Assembly (NCBI GenBank): GCA_002307065.1
Contig: DBTN01000050.1
Span: 18,668-82,667, forward strand
Length of the DNA stretch: 64,000 nt
Source of the DNA: Akkermansiaceae bacterium UBA1315
GTDB lineage: Bacteria; Verrucomicrobiota; Verrucomicrobiia; Verrucomicrobiales; Akkermansiaceae
Reading direction: 5' to 3'
Part shown: positions 16,411-24,742 of the stretch, in pieces
Numbering within the stretch: position 1 is the first letter of the stretch
Layout of the letters: each line of letters begins with the position of its first letter
Notes under the pieces: generated by a model
The model's database searches: none
Seen by the model: the letters and a program-made list of their open reading frames with translations, nothing else
What the model was told of the DNA's origin: nothing
Translations under genes and position numbers: made by a program

Positions 16411-16991
16411 AATTTTGATTTCAGTGCGGATTGATAGATCAGGGTTCGTCCCTGCTTTCTTCTCGTGGCCAACCTTATCCGGTGCAGATTCGACAGGCGG
16501 TTATTCCAAGCTGTCTGGGCAATACCATGTTCACCATATGCTGCATGGAGTTCGATCGCAGATGCCTCCTCAAACTGCTCTAAGGCGTCCAAGGTTTGCC
16601 TAGCTACTCGCTCCAAATCTCCAACAAAACGAATGTGCTGAACCCCATTGGCATTCAGTTCAATTTCTCGAACCGTGAGTCCCCTCTCATTCAAAAACGT
16701 CGATAAGTCCTCTCTGACGTCCTGCGTCAAGTTTGCGACCAGCGGAAATATCTCAGCCTCTTCCAATTCGTCAGGTCCCAATCCGAAAACCGGCGCGAAG
16801 AACCGTTTCAAGTAGCTTGGGCTCACACCATTGATTCCCAAAAAGCTAAAGATGATGAAACGGGTTCCCGTCGTGTCTCCAGGGCCTGATTGAACGCGGG
16901 GCAGGACTTCCGAGAGATGGCGTGCGGCAAGCGTGGCACCCCAAAGTTCGGCTTTGGAAGGCTGCAATTCTGCTAGGCAAATCGTTTGCAC
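16395..16991 (-). CDS. STAS-like (DUF4325-like) protein with C-terminal winged helix
   Basis: This 198-residue protein begins at a GTG, 40 bp after the ATPase gene. The stretch FIIFSFLGINGVSPSYL, then KRFFAPVF resembles the strand-helix core of STAS-like DUF4325 domains (compare the anti-sigma antagonist fold). The C-terminal AWNNRLSNLHRIRLA, then RRKQGRTLIYQ looks like the recognition helix and wing of a winged-helix DNA-binding domain. Pairing of a GHKL ATPase with a STAS-like protein recalls SpoIIAB/SpoIIAA switches. I infer a partner-switch or sensor function. The STAS assignment rests on pattern only. Confidence 0.5.
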   Translation of the reverse strand: MQTICLAELQPSKAELWGATLAARHLSEVLPRVQSGPGDTTGTRFIIFSFLGINGVSPSYLKRFFAPVFGLGPDELEEAEIFPLVANLTQDVREDLSTFLNERGLTVREIELNANGVQHIRFVGDLERVARQTLDALEQFEEASAIELHAAYGEHGIAQTAWNNRLSNLHRIRLATRRKQGRTLIYQSALKSKLWAKA

Positions 16992-17031
16992 GCCCCTGAT
17001 TTACTTCATTTTTTGAAATGAACAATAAAAA

Positions 17032-17865
17032 TTATTCGACCATCTCAACCAAGTCCGATCTTCCGAGGAAAATGGAAACCTGCACGCCCGCCACTCCCGC
17101 CCCCACCAGCGTATCCAGTTTTCGGGCTCCATTGCTCTGATACACCCGCCCGAGACACGTCCCAGTCCGGATCAGAACCAAGGCATTGAAATCGACCAAC
17201 GAGCCGAAGAGCTGCTTAAAACCGCCTCCCGTATTCTCTCCAGGCCGACAAGTGGCTCCCAGCTCCACTACTGCTTTCAAAGCGTCTCGGTCGGTTGCCA
17301 GTCCACTCCATCTTTCCGACCTGCTCAAGCTGCCGAGAAGCCCCTGGCCGACATCCGCGACGGAAAAGACTGCCCTATCAACACCAAGATGGTAACCGAC
17401 GAGGGCCTCGCACCCTCGCTGCCCAAGGTTTCCAGCGTGTTCGAAGACATTGTCTGCTATCTCAAAAAGGCCTTGGATGAGGGGGGTGTAACCTGACCTC
17501 GCCCATTTGCCCTGCAGTCCCCTCCGGAATCTGTCACAAAATAAATCAAACTGATCAGAGAGGATATCATCCGCTGTTGCCAACCTGTAGAATTCGAAGC
17601 GCTCCGGTGCAGCAGAGGCCCTTTTTGTAACTGCAACGGGCGCGTTGAGGCAAGAAAATGCAGCCTTCACAGCCTCTCCATCATCATCTCCGAGGAACTC
17701 AAGACAGCCTGAATGTCCCTGCGCGGCAAGGAATCGTGACTGTGTTGCCAGTCCCACAGCTGCATCAAGCGAATACCCCGCCACACCTGAGGTCCGCAAT
17801 TTTTCGAGTCCCCCATTGGAGGCTAGGGCGCAGATTCGCGGGATATCGGGGGAAGTGACGATCAT
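17032..17865 (-). CDS. GHKL (HATPase-type) ATP-binding protein
   Basis: This 277-residue protein shows the Bergerat ATP-binding elements in order in its second half. They are an N-box (LFEIADNVFEHAG with E and N), a G1 box (SVADVGQGL with DxGxG) and a G2 glycine loop (GENTGGGFKQLFG). There is no dimerisation/phosphoacceptor domain and no membrane segment, so it is not an ordinary sensor kinase. The first 100 residues are unrecognised. It is the first gene of the operon that runs to 14,870. I start it at the ATG at 17,865; a TTG four codons earlier is possible. A phage- or stress-sensing role is inferred from the island context. Confidence 0.75.
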   Translation of the reverse strand: MIVTSPDIPRICALASNGGLEKLRTSGVAGYSLDAAVGLATQSRFLAAQGHSGCLEFLGDDDGEAVKAAFSCLNAPVAVTKRASAAPERFEFYRLATADDILSDQFDLFCDRFRRGLQGKWARSGYTPLIQGLFEIADNVFEHAGNLGQRGCEALVGYHLGVDRAVFSVADVGQGLLGSLSRSERWSGLATDRDALKAVVELGATCRPGENTGGGFKQLFGSLVDFNALVLIRTGTCLGRVYQSNGARKLDTLVGAGVAGVQVSIFLGRSDLVEMVE

Positions 17866-18279
17866 CCTGTCCCGCAATGCTGAGCTTGAAACCGTGATCG
17901 CACCAGTCCCGAATTCAAACTTCCCAGCGGTAGTCGAGATCTTTCTTCGCGCAGTTATAAATTTGCTGAACAGACTCGGTGAACTTTCACCATCACTTGA
18001 TGAGTTTTCCTAGCGAAATGATACGGGAGAAGCCTCGGGTCGTGATGCAGCGGAAATCCACGGGGCAAAGTGGGAGGTCCTAGGCCAACCGAATATTGCG
18101 ACGACCTCCCCTGCCCTCGAACTGGACAGAGCGAAAACGGCTGATCATGCGGTCGGAGCACACAAGTTTCAGAACCTATCGTGCCCGTCAAAAAAAGCAG
18201 CGGTCAGGCTACGACAGGAAGCGCCATTTCGATCTGCCCAGTTTCTGCCCAGCCCGTTCAAAACCACCCGGTCAAAAAG
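17866..18279. other. non-coding stretch upstream of the GHKL operon
   Basis: About 410 bp without a convincing gene. Open frames here are short, lack ribosome-binding sites and have no family look. It should hold the promoter of the minus-strand operon. I see no clear repeat, tRNA fragment or palindrome apart from the terminator at its right end. Confidence 0.5.
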
Positions 18280-18316
18280 CAAAAAAGGGAGCCATTACTG
18301 GCTCCCTAATTTTTTC
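18280..18316 (-). terminator. bidirectional intrinsic terminator, serving tRNA-Leu
   Basis: A perfect 8-bp stem, GGGAGCCA/TGGCTCCC, with loop TTAC has a T-run on both strands (TTTTTTGCTTTTT on the minus strand). It lies 25 bp beyond the 3' end of the minus-strand tRNA-Leu. Confidence 0.9.
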
Positions 18317-18330
18317 ACTCCAAAGAGAAG

Positions 18331-18412
18331 TGCTCGAAAGAGGACTCGAACCTCCACAGGTCTCCCTACTAGATCCTTAGTCTAGCGCGTCTACCAATTC
18401 CGCCATCCGAGC
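18331..18412 (-). tRNA. tRNA-Leu, anticodon AAG
   Basis: All class II tRNA parts fold. The acceptor is GCTCGGA with TTCGAGC. The D-arm starts GGCGGAATTGG. The anticodon stem CTAGA/TCTAG encloses loop CTAAGGA, then comes a long variable arm. The T-arm is GGAGG-TTCGAGT-CCTCT and the discriminator base is A. No CCA is encoded. The loop places AAG at positions 34-36 after the invariant U33, so it would read CUU after deamination of A34. That anticodon is uncommon for bacterial tRNA-Leu. The gene forms the right border of the accessory segment. Confidence 0.92.
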
Positions 18413-18432
18413 TTCGGGTTGGGTGGGCGCAC

Positions 18433-18461
18433 TTGTTAAGGTCCGGCCAGACGGTTTGCAA
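18433..18461 (-). promoter_or_regulatory. probable promoter of tRNA-Leu
   Basis: On the minus strand TTGCAA and TAACAA are separated by 17 bp. The -10 element lies about 20 bp before the mature tRNA 5' end, a suitable distance. Confidence 0.4.
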
Positions 18462-18548
18462 GAGAATCTTTTCAAAAAGTTAAAAAATCTTGGCATCCTT
18501 ACGGCTTGCTTCGAAAGCGATCCAGGAAAGCATGGGAGCGTAATCATT

Positions 18549-19616
18549 ATGGAAGCGATCCGAGCAGAAGCCGTCACGAAATCCTTCGGCAAAATCCAGG
18601 CACTGGATGGTATCGACCTCCAGGTGGAACCGGGTGAGCTGTTTTTTCTCCTCGGGGCTTCAGGTTGCGGGAAAACGACCCTGCTCCGCTGCATCGCGGG
18701 CTTGGAGACGCCGACGGCGGGTCGGATTTTTTTCGGGGAAAAGGACGTCACCCAGATGCCTCCCCACAAGCGCGAGGCGGCGATGGTTTTTCAGAGCTAC
18801 GCGCTTTGGCCTCATCTGACCGTTGCTCAAAACATCGCGTTCGGCCTCGAAGAGCGGCGCATTTCCAAATCGGAAATTCATCGCCGTGTTGAGGAAGCCT
18901 TGGAAGTCGTCCAGCTTTCGGGATTTGGTGAACGTTCGATCGACCAGATGTCCGGTGGCCAGCAACAACGCGTTTCGCTGGCTCGCGCCTTGGTCGTCCG
19001 TCCGAAATGCCTGCTGCTCGACGAACCCCTTTCCAACTTGGACGCCCAGCTCCGAGTGGAAATGCGGCGAGAGATCCGGCGCATCGTCAAGGACAACGGG
19101 TTGACGGCCATCTACGTCACCCACGATCAGGAAGAAGCGCTCGCCATGGCCGATCGTTTGGCGGTTTTAACCCAGGGAAAAATCGGCCAAGTCGGCACAC
19201 CCGAAAAGATCTATCGCGAACCCCTCACGCCTTATGTGGCGAATTTCATCAGCGAAACCAATCTCATCCCGGGCAAGATCATGGAGGTGCGCGAACGATA
19301 TGCCATGGTCGAAACCCAAGCCGGGCCGATCATCGGACGACTCAGCGATCCGGAGTGGAATCCACCGGTCGGTGCCTCGGTCCAACTTTCAATCCGGCCC
19401 GAAGCGTGGCGCGTCGTCGGAAATGCCAACGACAATGTCATCACCGGCACCCTCGTCGATCGTTCCTATCTTGGGCAACGCGTTCAATATTGGGTCGAAA
19501 CGGCGATCGGTCGGCAGCAGGTGATGGAAATGAACCCGCAAAACGTTCGGCAACCGGGTGAAAAAATCATCTCCCTCCACGCTCGGCACAGCGATGTCGT
19601 GATCCTTGAGCCCTAG
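18549..19616 (+). CDS. ABC transporter ATPase, Fe3+/phosphonate/spermidine type
   Basis: This 355-residue ATPase has Walker A GASGCGKTTLLR, signature MSGGQQQRVSLARAL, Walker B CLLLDEPLSNLDAQ and H-loop VTHDQEEA. A C-terminal TOBE-like region follows (LSIRPEAWRV). Length and TOBE domain fit the FbpC/PotA/AfuC group, which drives uptake of iron(III), polyamines or 2-aminoethylphosphonate. The ATG at 18,549 is chosen because family members begin just before AVTKSFG; the longer frame from 18,423 adds 42 unrelated residues. The gene for the binding protein follows after six bases. Confidence 0.9.
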   Translation: MEAIRAEAVTKSFGKIQALDGIDLQVEPGELFFLLGASGCGKTTLLRCIAGLETPTAGRIFFGEKDVTQMPPHKREAAMVFQSYALWPHLTVAQNIAFGLEERRISKSEIHRRVEEALEVVQLSGFGERSIDQMSGGQQQRVSLARALVVRPKCLLLDEPLSNLDAQLRVEMRREIRRIVKDNGLTAIYVTHDQEEALAMADRLAVLTQGKIGQVGTPEKIYREPLTPYVANFISETNLIPGKIMEVRERYAMVETQAGPIIGRLSDPEWNPPVGASVQLSIRPEAWRVVGNANDNVITGTLVDRSYLGQRVQYWVETAIGRQQVMEMNPQNVRQPGEKIISLHARHSDVVILEP

Positions 19617-19622
19617 ACTGGC

Positions 19623-21110
19623 ATGAAAATCCGAGCGTTTATCATTTTGGGTCTGTTGGCGCTCATCGTCGGCCTGCCGCTTGCGTTGCGGGTGGAAAGT
19701 TCGACCACTTCCCCGGATCGCGCGCGGGACCGGTTGGTCATCCTTTCCCCGCATAACGAATCGATCCGTCAGGAATTGGGTGAAGCCTTTGCTGACCATT
19801 GGCGAAAATCAACCGGTCGCACCTTGTATGTGGATTGGCGGACGCCAGGCGGAACGTCGGAAATCCGCATGGTGATCGATGCCGGTTTCAAAGCCGCGGC
19901 AGAAACCGGTCGCGAAGGAATCGGCGTGGATCTTTTTTTCGGCGGCGGCACCCCGGATTTCATCGGCCAGGAAAAGCAGAATCGGCTGGCTCCGCTCGAT
20001 GTTTTCAAAAATCATCCGGATTGGTTTGGGGAATCCGGCGTGATTCCCGAGACCTTTACCGGGGAAAGATATTATTCGAAAAACCACCAGTGGGTCGCGA
20101 CGTGTATGTCCCAGTTTGGCATCTGCTACAATCCGGATGTCCTTGAGCGACTGAAACTTTCGCCACCGGTTTCCTGGGACGATCTGGGGGATGAAAAGTA
20201 CCGCGGCGCCCTTGCGCTGGCCGATCCGACCAAGAGTGGCTCGGTCGCGCGATCCTTCGAGTTGATGGTCCAGGATCAGATCCAGCGCGCCTTGAAAAAC
20301 ACGGGAGTCGAACGCGAGATCGCCATCGCAACCGGTTGGCAAAACGGTCTGCAGCTCATCCAGCGCCTCGCGGCAAATGCCCGTTACTTCACCGACAGCG
20401 CTTCCAAGATCCCGCAAGACGTCGGCCAAGGCAATGCCGCCGCCGGCATGTGCATCGATTTTTACGGCCGCTCCTATGCCTCGGAGCTTACCACGCGTCG
20501 CGGAAATCCACGCGTCGTTTGGATCGCACCGAAAGGAGGAACGACCTTGAGCGGTGATCCGATCGCGGTTTTTAAAGGTGCTCCCAGCCCTGCCCTTGCT
20601 CAGGCGTTCGTCGAATTTTGCCTGACGCCCGAGGCACAAAATCTGTGGTTCGCAAAAGTCGGCACACCTCACGGTCCACGTGCTCACGCCTTGTTTCGCA
20701 CCCCGATCCGCAAGGACGTTTACACTCGTGAAAACCTATCGGCATCCATCATGCCTGAAGCCCATCCCTACACCGATGACGGGAATTTCACTTACCAGCC
20801 GGATCTAACAGGCCGGTCGTTCAACGCGCTCCGGCAACTCGTGAAGATCATGTGCATCGATTCGCACGATGAAATGAAATCCGCTTGGAACGCATTGGCG
20901 GAAGCCGGTATGCCAGCCGATGCCTTGGCCGTCTTTCAGGATGTCTCGATCATGCCCTATTCGGTCGGTGGGCAAGGCGATCCGTTGCTGGATCAAGCGG
21001 ACGTGCTGAAGGCCGCGCAACGTGCGAATGAGATCGGCCAGTGGTTCCGCACCAATTATCGAACGGCCGAAGCGATGGCGCGACTTTCGAAATCCTCCCC
21101 CACCCCATGA
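19623..21110 (+). CDS. extracellular solute-binding protein of the ABC importer
   Basis: This 495-residue protein has an N-terminal membrane anchor or uncleaved signal (FIILGLLALIVGLPLAL) without a lipobox Cys. An FbpA-like periplasmic binding domain follows: LVILSPHNESIRQELGEAF, LSPPVSWDDLGDEKYRG, LADPTKSGSVA and IAPKGGTTLSGDPIAV. It is about 150 residues longer than typical FbpA proteins, with an extra C-terminal part containing KIMCIDSHDEMKSAW. By family and neighbours it delivers Fe3+ or an organophosphonate to the downstream permease. The ligand cannot be read from the sequence. Its stop overlaps the permease start (ATGA). Confidence 0.85.
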   Translation: MKIRAFIILGLLALIVGLPLALRVESSTTSPDRARDRLVILSPHNESIRQELGEAFADHWRKSTGRTLYVDWRTPGGTSEIRMVIDAGFKAAAETGREGIGVDLFFGGGTPDFIGQEKQNRLAPLDVFKNHPDWFGESGVIPETFTGERYYSKNHQWVATCMSQFGICYNPDVLERLKLSPPVSWDDLGDEKYRGALALADPTKSGSVARSFELMVQDQIQRALKNTGVEREIAIATGWQNGLQLIQRLAANARYFTDSASKIPQDVGQGNAAAGMCIDFYGRSYASELTTRRGNPRVVWIAPKGGTTLSGDPIAVFKGAPSPALAQAFVEFCLTPEAQNLWFAKVGTPHGPRAHALFRTPIRKDVYTRENLSASIMPEAHPYTDDGNFTYQPDLTGRSFNALRQLVKIMCIDSHDEMKSAWNALAEAGMPADALAVFQDVSIMPYSVGGQGDPLLDQADVLKAAQRANEIGQWFRTNYRTAEAMARLSKSSPTP

Positions 21111-22813
21111 AACGCGGAACAGCCATTCTATTCTCGCTGATCGTCTGCGCGCTGTTCGCTGTGTTTTTTGCCTATCCTGCCGGGATGGTGGTGAAGCAGG
21201 CATTCGAAGGGACCCGACCGGATGGTTCCACCTATTATACCTTTCAATTCGTCCGCACCGTTTTCGAAAATCCAATCTACCGCGAGGGTTTATGGAATGC
21301 CTTGCAGATGGGAATCGCCAGCACCCTTTTGACCTTAGCCATCGCGTTTCCGCTCGCCCTGCTCGGGCATCGTTACGATTTTTTCGGAAAAAAAGCGCTC
21401 GGCGTCCTGGTGCTCGCGCCGCTCATTTTACCGCCATTTGTGGGTGCCGTCGGCATCAAACAAATGCTCGGGGTGAACGGAGCGCTCAATGCCCTGCTGA
21501 TCAAAACCGGTTGGATGGATGCCGCGCTGCCGATGGACTGGCTGGCGTCCGGCCGCTTCGGAGGCATCATCGTGATGAACGCGCTGCACCTTTACCCCAT
21601 CCTCTACATGAATATCGCGGCGGCGCTTTCCAACCTCGATCCGGCGATGGAACAGGCTGCGGAAAATCTCGGCTGCCCGCCTTGGAAACGTTTCTTTCGG
21701 ATCACGCTGCCCCTCGCCATGCCAGGCGTCTTCGCAGGTTCATCGCTTGTTTTCATCTGGGCATTTACCGAACTCGGCGTGCCCCTCGTCTTCGATTTCT
21801 CCCGGATCACACCGGTTCAGATTTTTGACGGAATCAAGGGCCTCGATCAAAATCCTATCCCCTACGCGCTCACCGCGATTCTGCTGACCGGAGCGGCAAC
21901 GGTTTTCGCCTTGTCCAAATTCGTCATGGGACGCGCTCCGCTGGGCACCACACCGCGGCCGAAAGGACGATCCACCTTCACCCGCCTGAGCGGCCTGAAG
22001 TCGGCGTTATGCTCGCTGGTTTTTCTCGCCGTCTTTCTCATCGCTTCGATTCCCCATCTGGGTGTCGTGTTGCTTTCCCTCACCGGGCGCTGGTATGGAA
22101 CGATCCTTCCCGACGAATTCACGCTCCGCCATTACAAGGAGGCTCTCGGAAACGGACTGGTCGTCCCATCGATTCAAAACAGCCTGCTTTACGCGGGATG
22201 CGCCACCTTGCTGGCTTTGATCATCGGACTCGCAGTCGCATGGGTCGTGGTTCGATCCGACCTGAAATGGAGAAATCTGTTAGATCACATCGTCATGCTT
22301 CCGCTCGCCGTCCCCGGTTTGGTCATGGCCTTCGGATACCTCGCGCTTTCCCAGGAAGGAAAAGCGTTTCATTTCCTCATCGGGACCGGTGGCAGTCCGT
22401 TTCTTTTGTTGGTGATCGCTTATGCCTTTCGGCGTTTGCCCTACATCGTCCGCTCCGCCATCGCCGGTTTGCAGCAAAGCAATCCCGCCCTTGAAGAAGC
22501 GGCGAAATCGCTCGGTGCGTCCCCCGCTCGCATGCTGCGAAAGATCGCCATCCCACTCATCGGTGCCAATCTCTTGGCCGGTTCGATCCTCGCCTTTGCG
22601 TTCGCGATGCTGGAAGTCAGCGACAGCCTGATTCTCGCTCAGCAGGCACAACATTATCCGATCACCAAAGCGATCTACACCCTGCTCAGCACCCTCGGAA
22701 ACGGAACCGAACTAGCGGCGGCACTGGGAGTTTGGGCGATGGTTTTCCTTTCCGTCGCGATCATGGGAGCCGCGATTCTCGGCGGAAAACGCGGCGGACT
22801 TTTCCGCGTCTAG
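21107..22813 (+). CDS. ABC importer permease with two fused membrane domains
   Basis: This 568-residue inner membrane protein has two tandem BPD_transp_1 domains. The EAA loops are seen as EQAAENLGCPPWKRFFRITLP and EEAAKSLGASPARMLRKIAIP, one in each half. Such double permeases (FbpB/AfuB type) form the whole channel of iron(III) or phosphonate importers. The ATG at 21,107 overlaps the stop of the binding protein gene. A longer frame from 21,041 would lack the hydrophobic start seen here. With the preceding two genes it forms a complete importer. Confidence 0.9.
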   Translation: MKRGTAILFSLIVCALFAVFFAYPAGMVVKQAFEGTRPDGSTYYTFQFVRTVFENPIYREGLWNALQMGIASTLLTLAIAFPLALLGHRYDFFGKKALGVLVLAPLILPPFVGAVGIKQMLGVNGALNALLIKTGWMDAALPMDWLASGRFGGIIVMNALHLYPILYMNIAAALSNLDPAMEQAAENLGCPPWKRFFRITLPLAMPGVFAGSSLVFIWAFTELGVPLVFDFSRITPVQIFDGIKGLDQNPIPYALTAILLTGAATVFALSKFVMGRAPLGTTPRPKGRSTFTRLSGLKSALCSLVFLAVFLIASIPHLGVVLLSLTGRWYGTILPDEFTLRHYKEALGNGLVVPSIQNSLLYAGCATLLALIIGLAVAWVVVRSDLKWRNLLDHIVMLPLAVPGLVMAFGYLALSQEGKAFHFLIGTGGSPFLLLVIAYAFRRLPYIVRSAIAGLQQSNPALEEAAKSLGASPARMLRKIAIPLIGANLLAGSILAFAFAMLEVSDSLILAQQAQHYPITKAIYTLLSTLGNGTELAAALGVWAMVFLSVAIMGAAILGGKRGGLFRV

Positions 22814-22890
22814 GCCCACCACACGGAGCCATCCCGCCCCAAGAAAAAACTCGCACTCTTCGATTCCTGTTCCAATCTCGAAGGAAATCC

Positions 22891-23673
22891 ATGAATCGTT
22901 CGTCCTTCCTTCGCGCCATGTCACTCGCCGCGTTTTCCCTACTGACCTGCTCCGGTGCCGCCACCGCCGCTGAAAAATCCGCCAACACCTGCTACGAGCT
23001 CCGCACTTATTTCGCTGCGGAAGGAAAGCTCGACGCCCTTCATGCTCGTTTTCGGGATCACACGATGAAGCTTTTCGAGAAACATGGAATGACCAATGTC
23101 GGTTATTGGGTGCCGCTTCAAAACACCGACAACCAACTGATCTATCTCCTTTCCTACCCCGACAAAACCGCACGTGAAACATCGTGGAAAGCCTTTCAGG
23201 AAGATCCCGAGTGGCAAACCGCCAAAACCGCGTCCGAAGCCAACGGCCCTCTCGTCGCGAAAATCGAAAACCGGTTCCTCACTCCCACCGATTTTTCCAC
23301 CGTCACCCTCACGGAAAATGAAGCTCCTCACACTTTCGAACTCCGCACCTACACGACCGGTCCGGAAAATCTTCCACACCTTCTGAAACGTTTCCGCGAT
23401 CACACCCTCCGCCTGTTCAGCAAACACGGCATGGAGCACTTTCACTATTTCACCCCTCTGACCGGTCAGACTGGCGCCGATCACACTCTCATTTATTTCC
23501 TCGCCCACGCTTCGCCGGAGGCCCAAGCGGCGTCTTTCCAAGCCTTCCGCGACGACCCGGAGTGGATCGCCGCCAAAGAAGCCTCCGAAAAACTCGCGGG
23601 CGGATCGCTCACCGTCCCCGACGGCGTCCACTCGAAAATGTTGATCGCCACCGACTATTCGCCCGTCAAGTGA
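22891..23673 (+). CDS. secreted tandem NIPSNAP-domain protein
   Basis: This 260-residue protein has a clear signal peptide (SLAAFSLLTCSGAATAA). Two NIPSNAP repeats follow: CYELRTYFAAEGKLDALHAR and FELRTYTTGPENLPHLLKR. Each continues with FRDHT...LF.KHGM and a later SWKAFQEDPEW or SFQAFRDDPEW. NIPSNAP domains have a ferredoxin-like fold, and their bacterial role is unclear. The start is fixed by AAGGAAA seven bases upstream. It lies 77 bp after the importer and may have its own promoter. Confidence 0.85.
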   Translation: MNRSSFLRAMSLAAFSLLTCSGAATAAEKSANTCYELRTYFAAEGKLDALHARFRDHTMKLFEKHGMTNVGYWVPLQNTDNQLIYLLSYPDKTARETSWKAFQEDPEWQTAKTASEANGPLVAKIENRFLTPTDFSTVTLTENEAPHTFELRTYTTGPENLPHLLKRFRDHTLRLFSKHGMEHFHYFTPLTGQTGADHTLIYFLAHASPEAQAASFQAFRDDPEWIAAKEASEKLAGGSLTVPDGVHSKMLIATDYSPVK

Positions 23674-23825
23674 TCAAACTGTCACATTTTTCGCGAATAA
23701 TCGCATTTGCCAACGTCCGCTTTTCGAACGAGTTCTCGTCGGCGATTTTTTCGCATTGATTGTCCCACCGTCCCCCTTATTGGACGCCTGAGCGTATCGC
23801 CGTTCCTTCGGGAAACCCTGACTGC

Positions 23826-24734
23826 ATGAAAATTCTGATCCTTTCCCGTAACCCCAAGCTTTACAGCACCCACGCCCTCGTCGCCGCCGCCGAAAAGCGC
23901 GGCCACGAAGTCCGTGTCGTCGACTACTTGCGGTGTTACATGAACATCACCTCGCGCAAACCGCGAATCTACGTCGACGGCGAAGAACTCATCGCCGACG
24001 CGGTGATCCCTCGAATCGCCGCACGTCACACGTTTTACGGAAATGCCGTCGTCCGGCAGTTCGAAATGATGGGGGTCTTCACGCTGAACGATTCCGTCGC
24101 GATCGCCCGCTCACGCGACAAACTTCGATCGATGCAGATTCTCGCCCGAAAAGGCGTCGGTTTGCCGGTCACCGGTTTCGCCCACCACACCGATGCAACT
24201 CGTGAGCTGATCAAGATGTGCGGTGGCGCCCCGCTGGTCATCAAGCTCCTCGAAGGCACCCAAGGGGTCGGCGTCGTGCTCGCCGAGACGACCAATGCCG
24301 CCGAATCAGTCATCGAAGCATTCAAAGATCTCAACGCGAACATTCTCGTCCAAGAATTCATCAAAGAAGCGGGCGGTGCCGATATCCGCTGCGTCGTGGT
24401 TGGCGGAAAAGTCGTCGCCTCAATGAAACGCCAAGCGGCCGAAGGCGAATTCCGCTCAAACCTCCATCGCGGCGGTTCTGCCGAAAAAGTGAAAATTTCT
24501 CCCGACGAACGCGCCGTCGCCATCCTCGCCGCCAAAGCCATGGGCCTCAACGTCGCCGGCGTCGATCTGCTCCGCTCAAATCACGGACCGGTGGTGATGG
24601 AGGTGAATTCTTCGCCCGGCCTGGAAGGCATCGAGCAATCGTCGAAAAAAGACGTCGCCGGCGGCATCATCGAATTCATCGAAAAAGCCGCCGCCAAACC
24701 GCCGAAATCCGCGAAAGCCGGCACGGACAAATAA
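23826..24734 (+). CDS. rimK: RimK-family ATP-grasp alpha-L-glutamate ligase
   Basis: This 302-residue ATP-grasp enzyme begins MKILILSRNPKLYST. It has the RimK fingerprints RIAARHTFYGNAVVRQFEM, LVIKLLEGTQGVGVVLAE (ATP loop), VQEFIKEAGGADIRC and VMEVNSSPGLEGIE. By family it ligates glutamate to the C-terminus of ribosomal protein S6 or to other acceptors such as peptides or cofactors. The start at 23,826 matches E. coli RimK; the longer frame from 23,760 adds 22 residues. It ends eight bases before the convergent hipA-like gene. Confidence 0.9.
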   Translation: MKILILSRNPKLYSTHALVAAAEKRGHEVRVVDYLRCYMNITSRKPRIYVDGEELIADAVIPRIAARHTFYGNAVVRQFEMMGVFTLNDSVAIARSRDKLRSMQILARKGVGLPVTGFAHHTDATRELIKMCGGAPLVIKLLEGTQGVGVVLAETTNAAESVIEAFKDLNANILVQEFIKEAGGADIRCVVVGGKVVASMKRQAAEGEFRSNLHRGGSAEKVKISPDERAVAILAAKAMGLNVAGVDLLRSNHGPVVMEVNSSPGLEGIEQSSKKDVAGGIIEFIEKAAAKPPKSAKAGTDK

Positions 24735-24742
24735 TCCGCCTC

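Larger units (their letters stand above)
12733..18330. other. accessory segment bordered by tRNA-Leu
   Basis: The segment lies between the Nit1C regulator and the 3' end of tRNA-Leu. It holds remnants, Fic, an excisionase-like gene, a C39-like protein and the GHKL-DUF4417 operon. Stretches at about 14.4-17.0 kb are visibly AT-richer than the housekeeping flanks. No integrase is present. A weak partial match to the tRNA 3' part (GAGGACTCGCAACC at 14,303-14,316, against GAGGACTCGAACC) may be a chance hit or an attachment remnant. Confidence 0.5.

Noticed and set aside
17955..18380. Short open frames on both strands ahead of the GHKL operon
   Set aside because: No ribosome-binding sites or family features, and one runs into the tRNA-Leu gene.
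12733..18412. Active prophage or transposon
   Set aside because: No integrase, transposase, terminal inverted repeats or structural phage genes are visible; only remnants and an excisionase-like protein occur.
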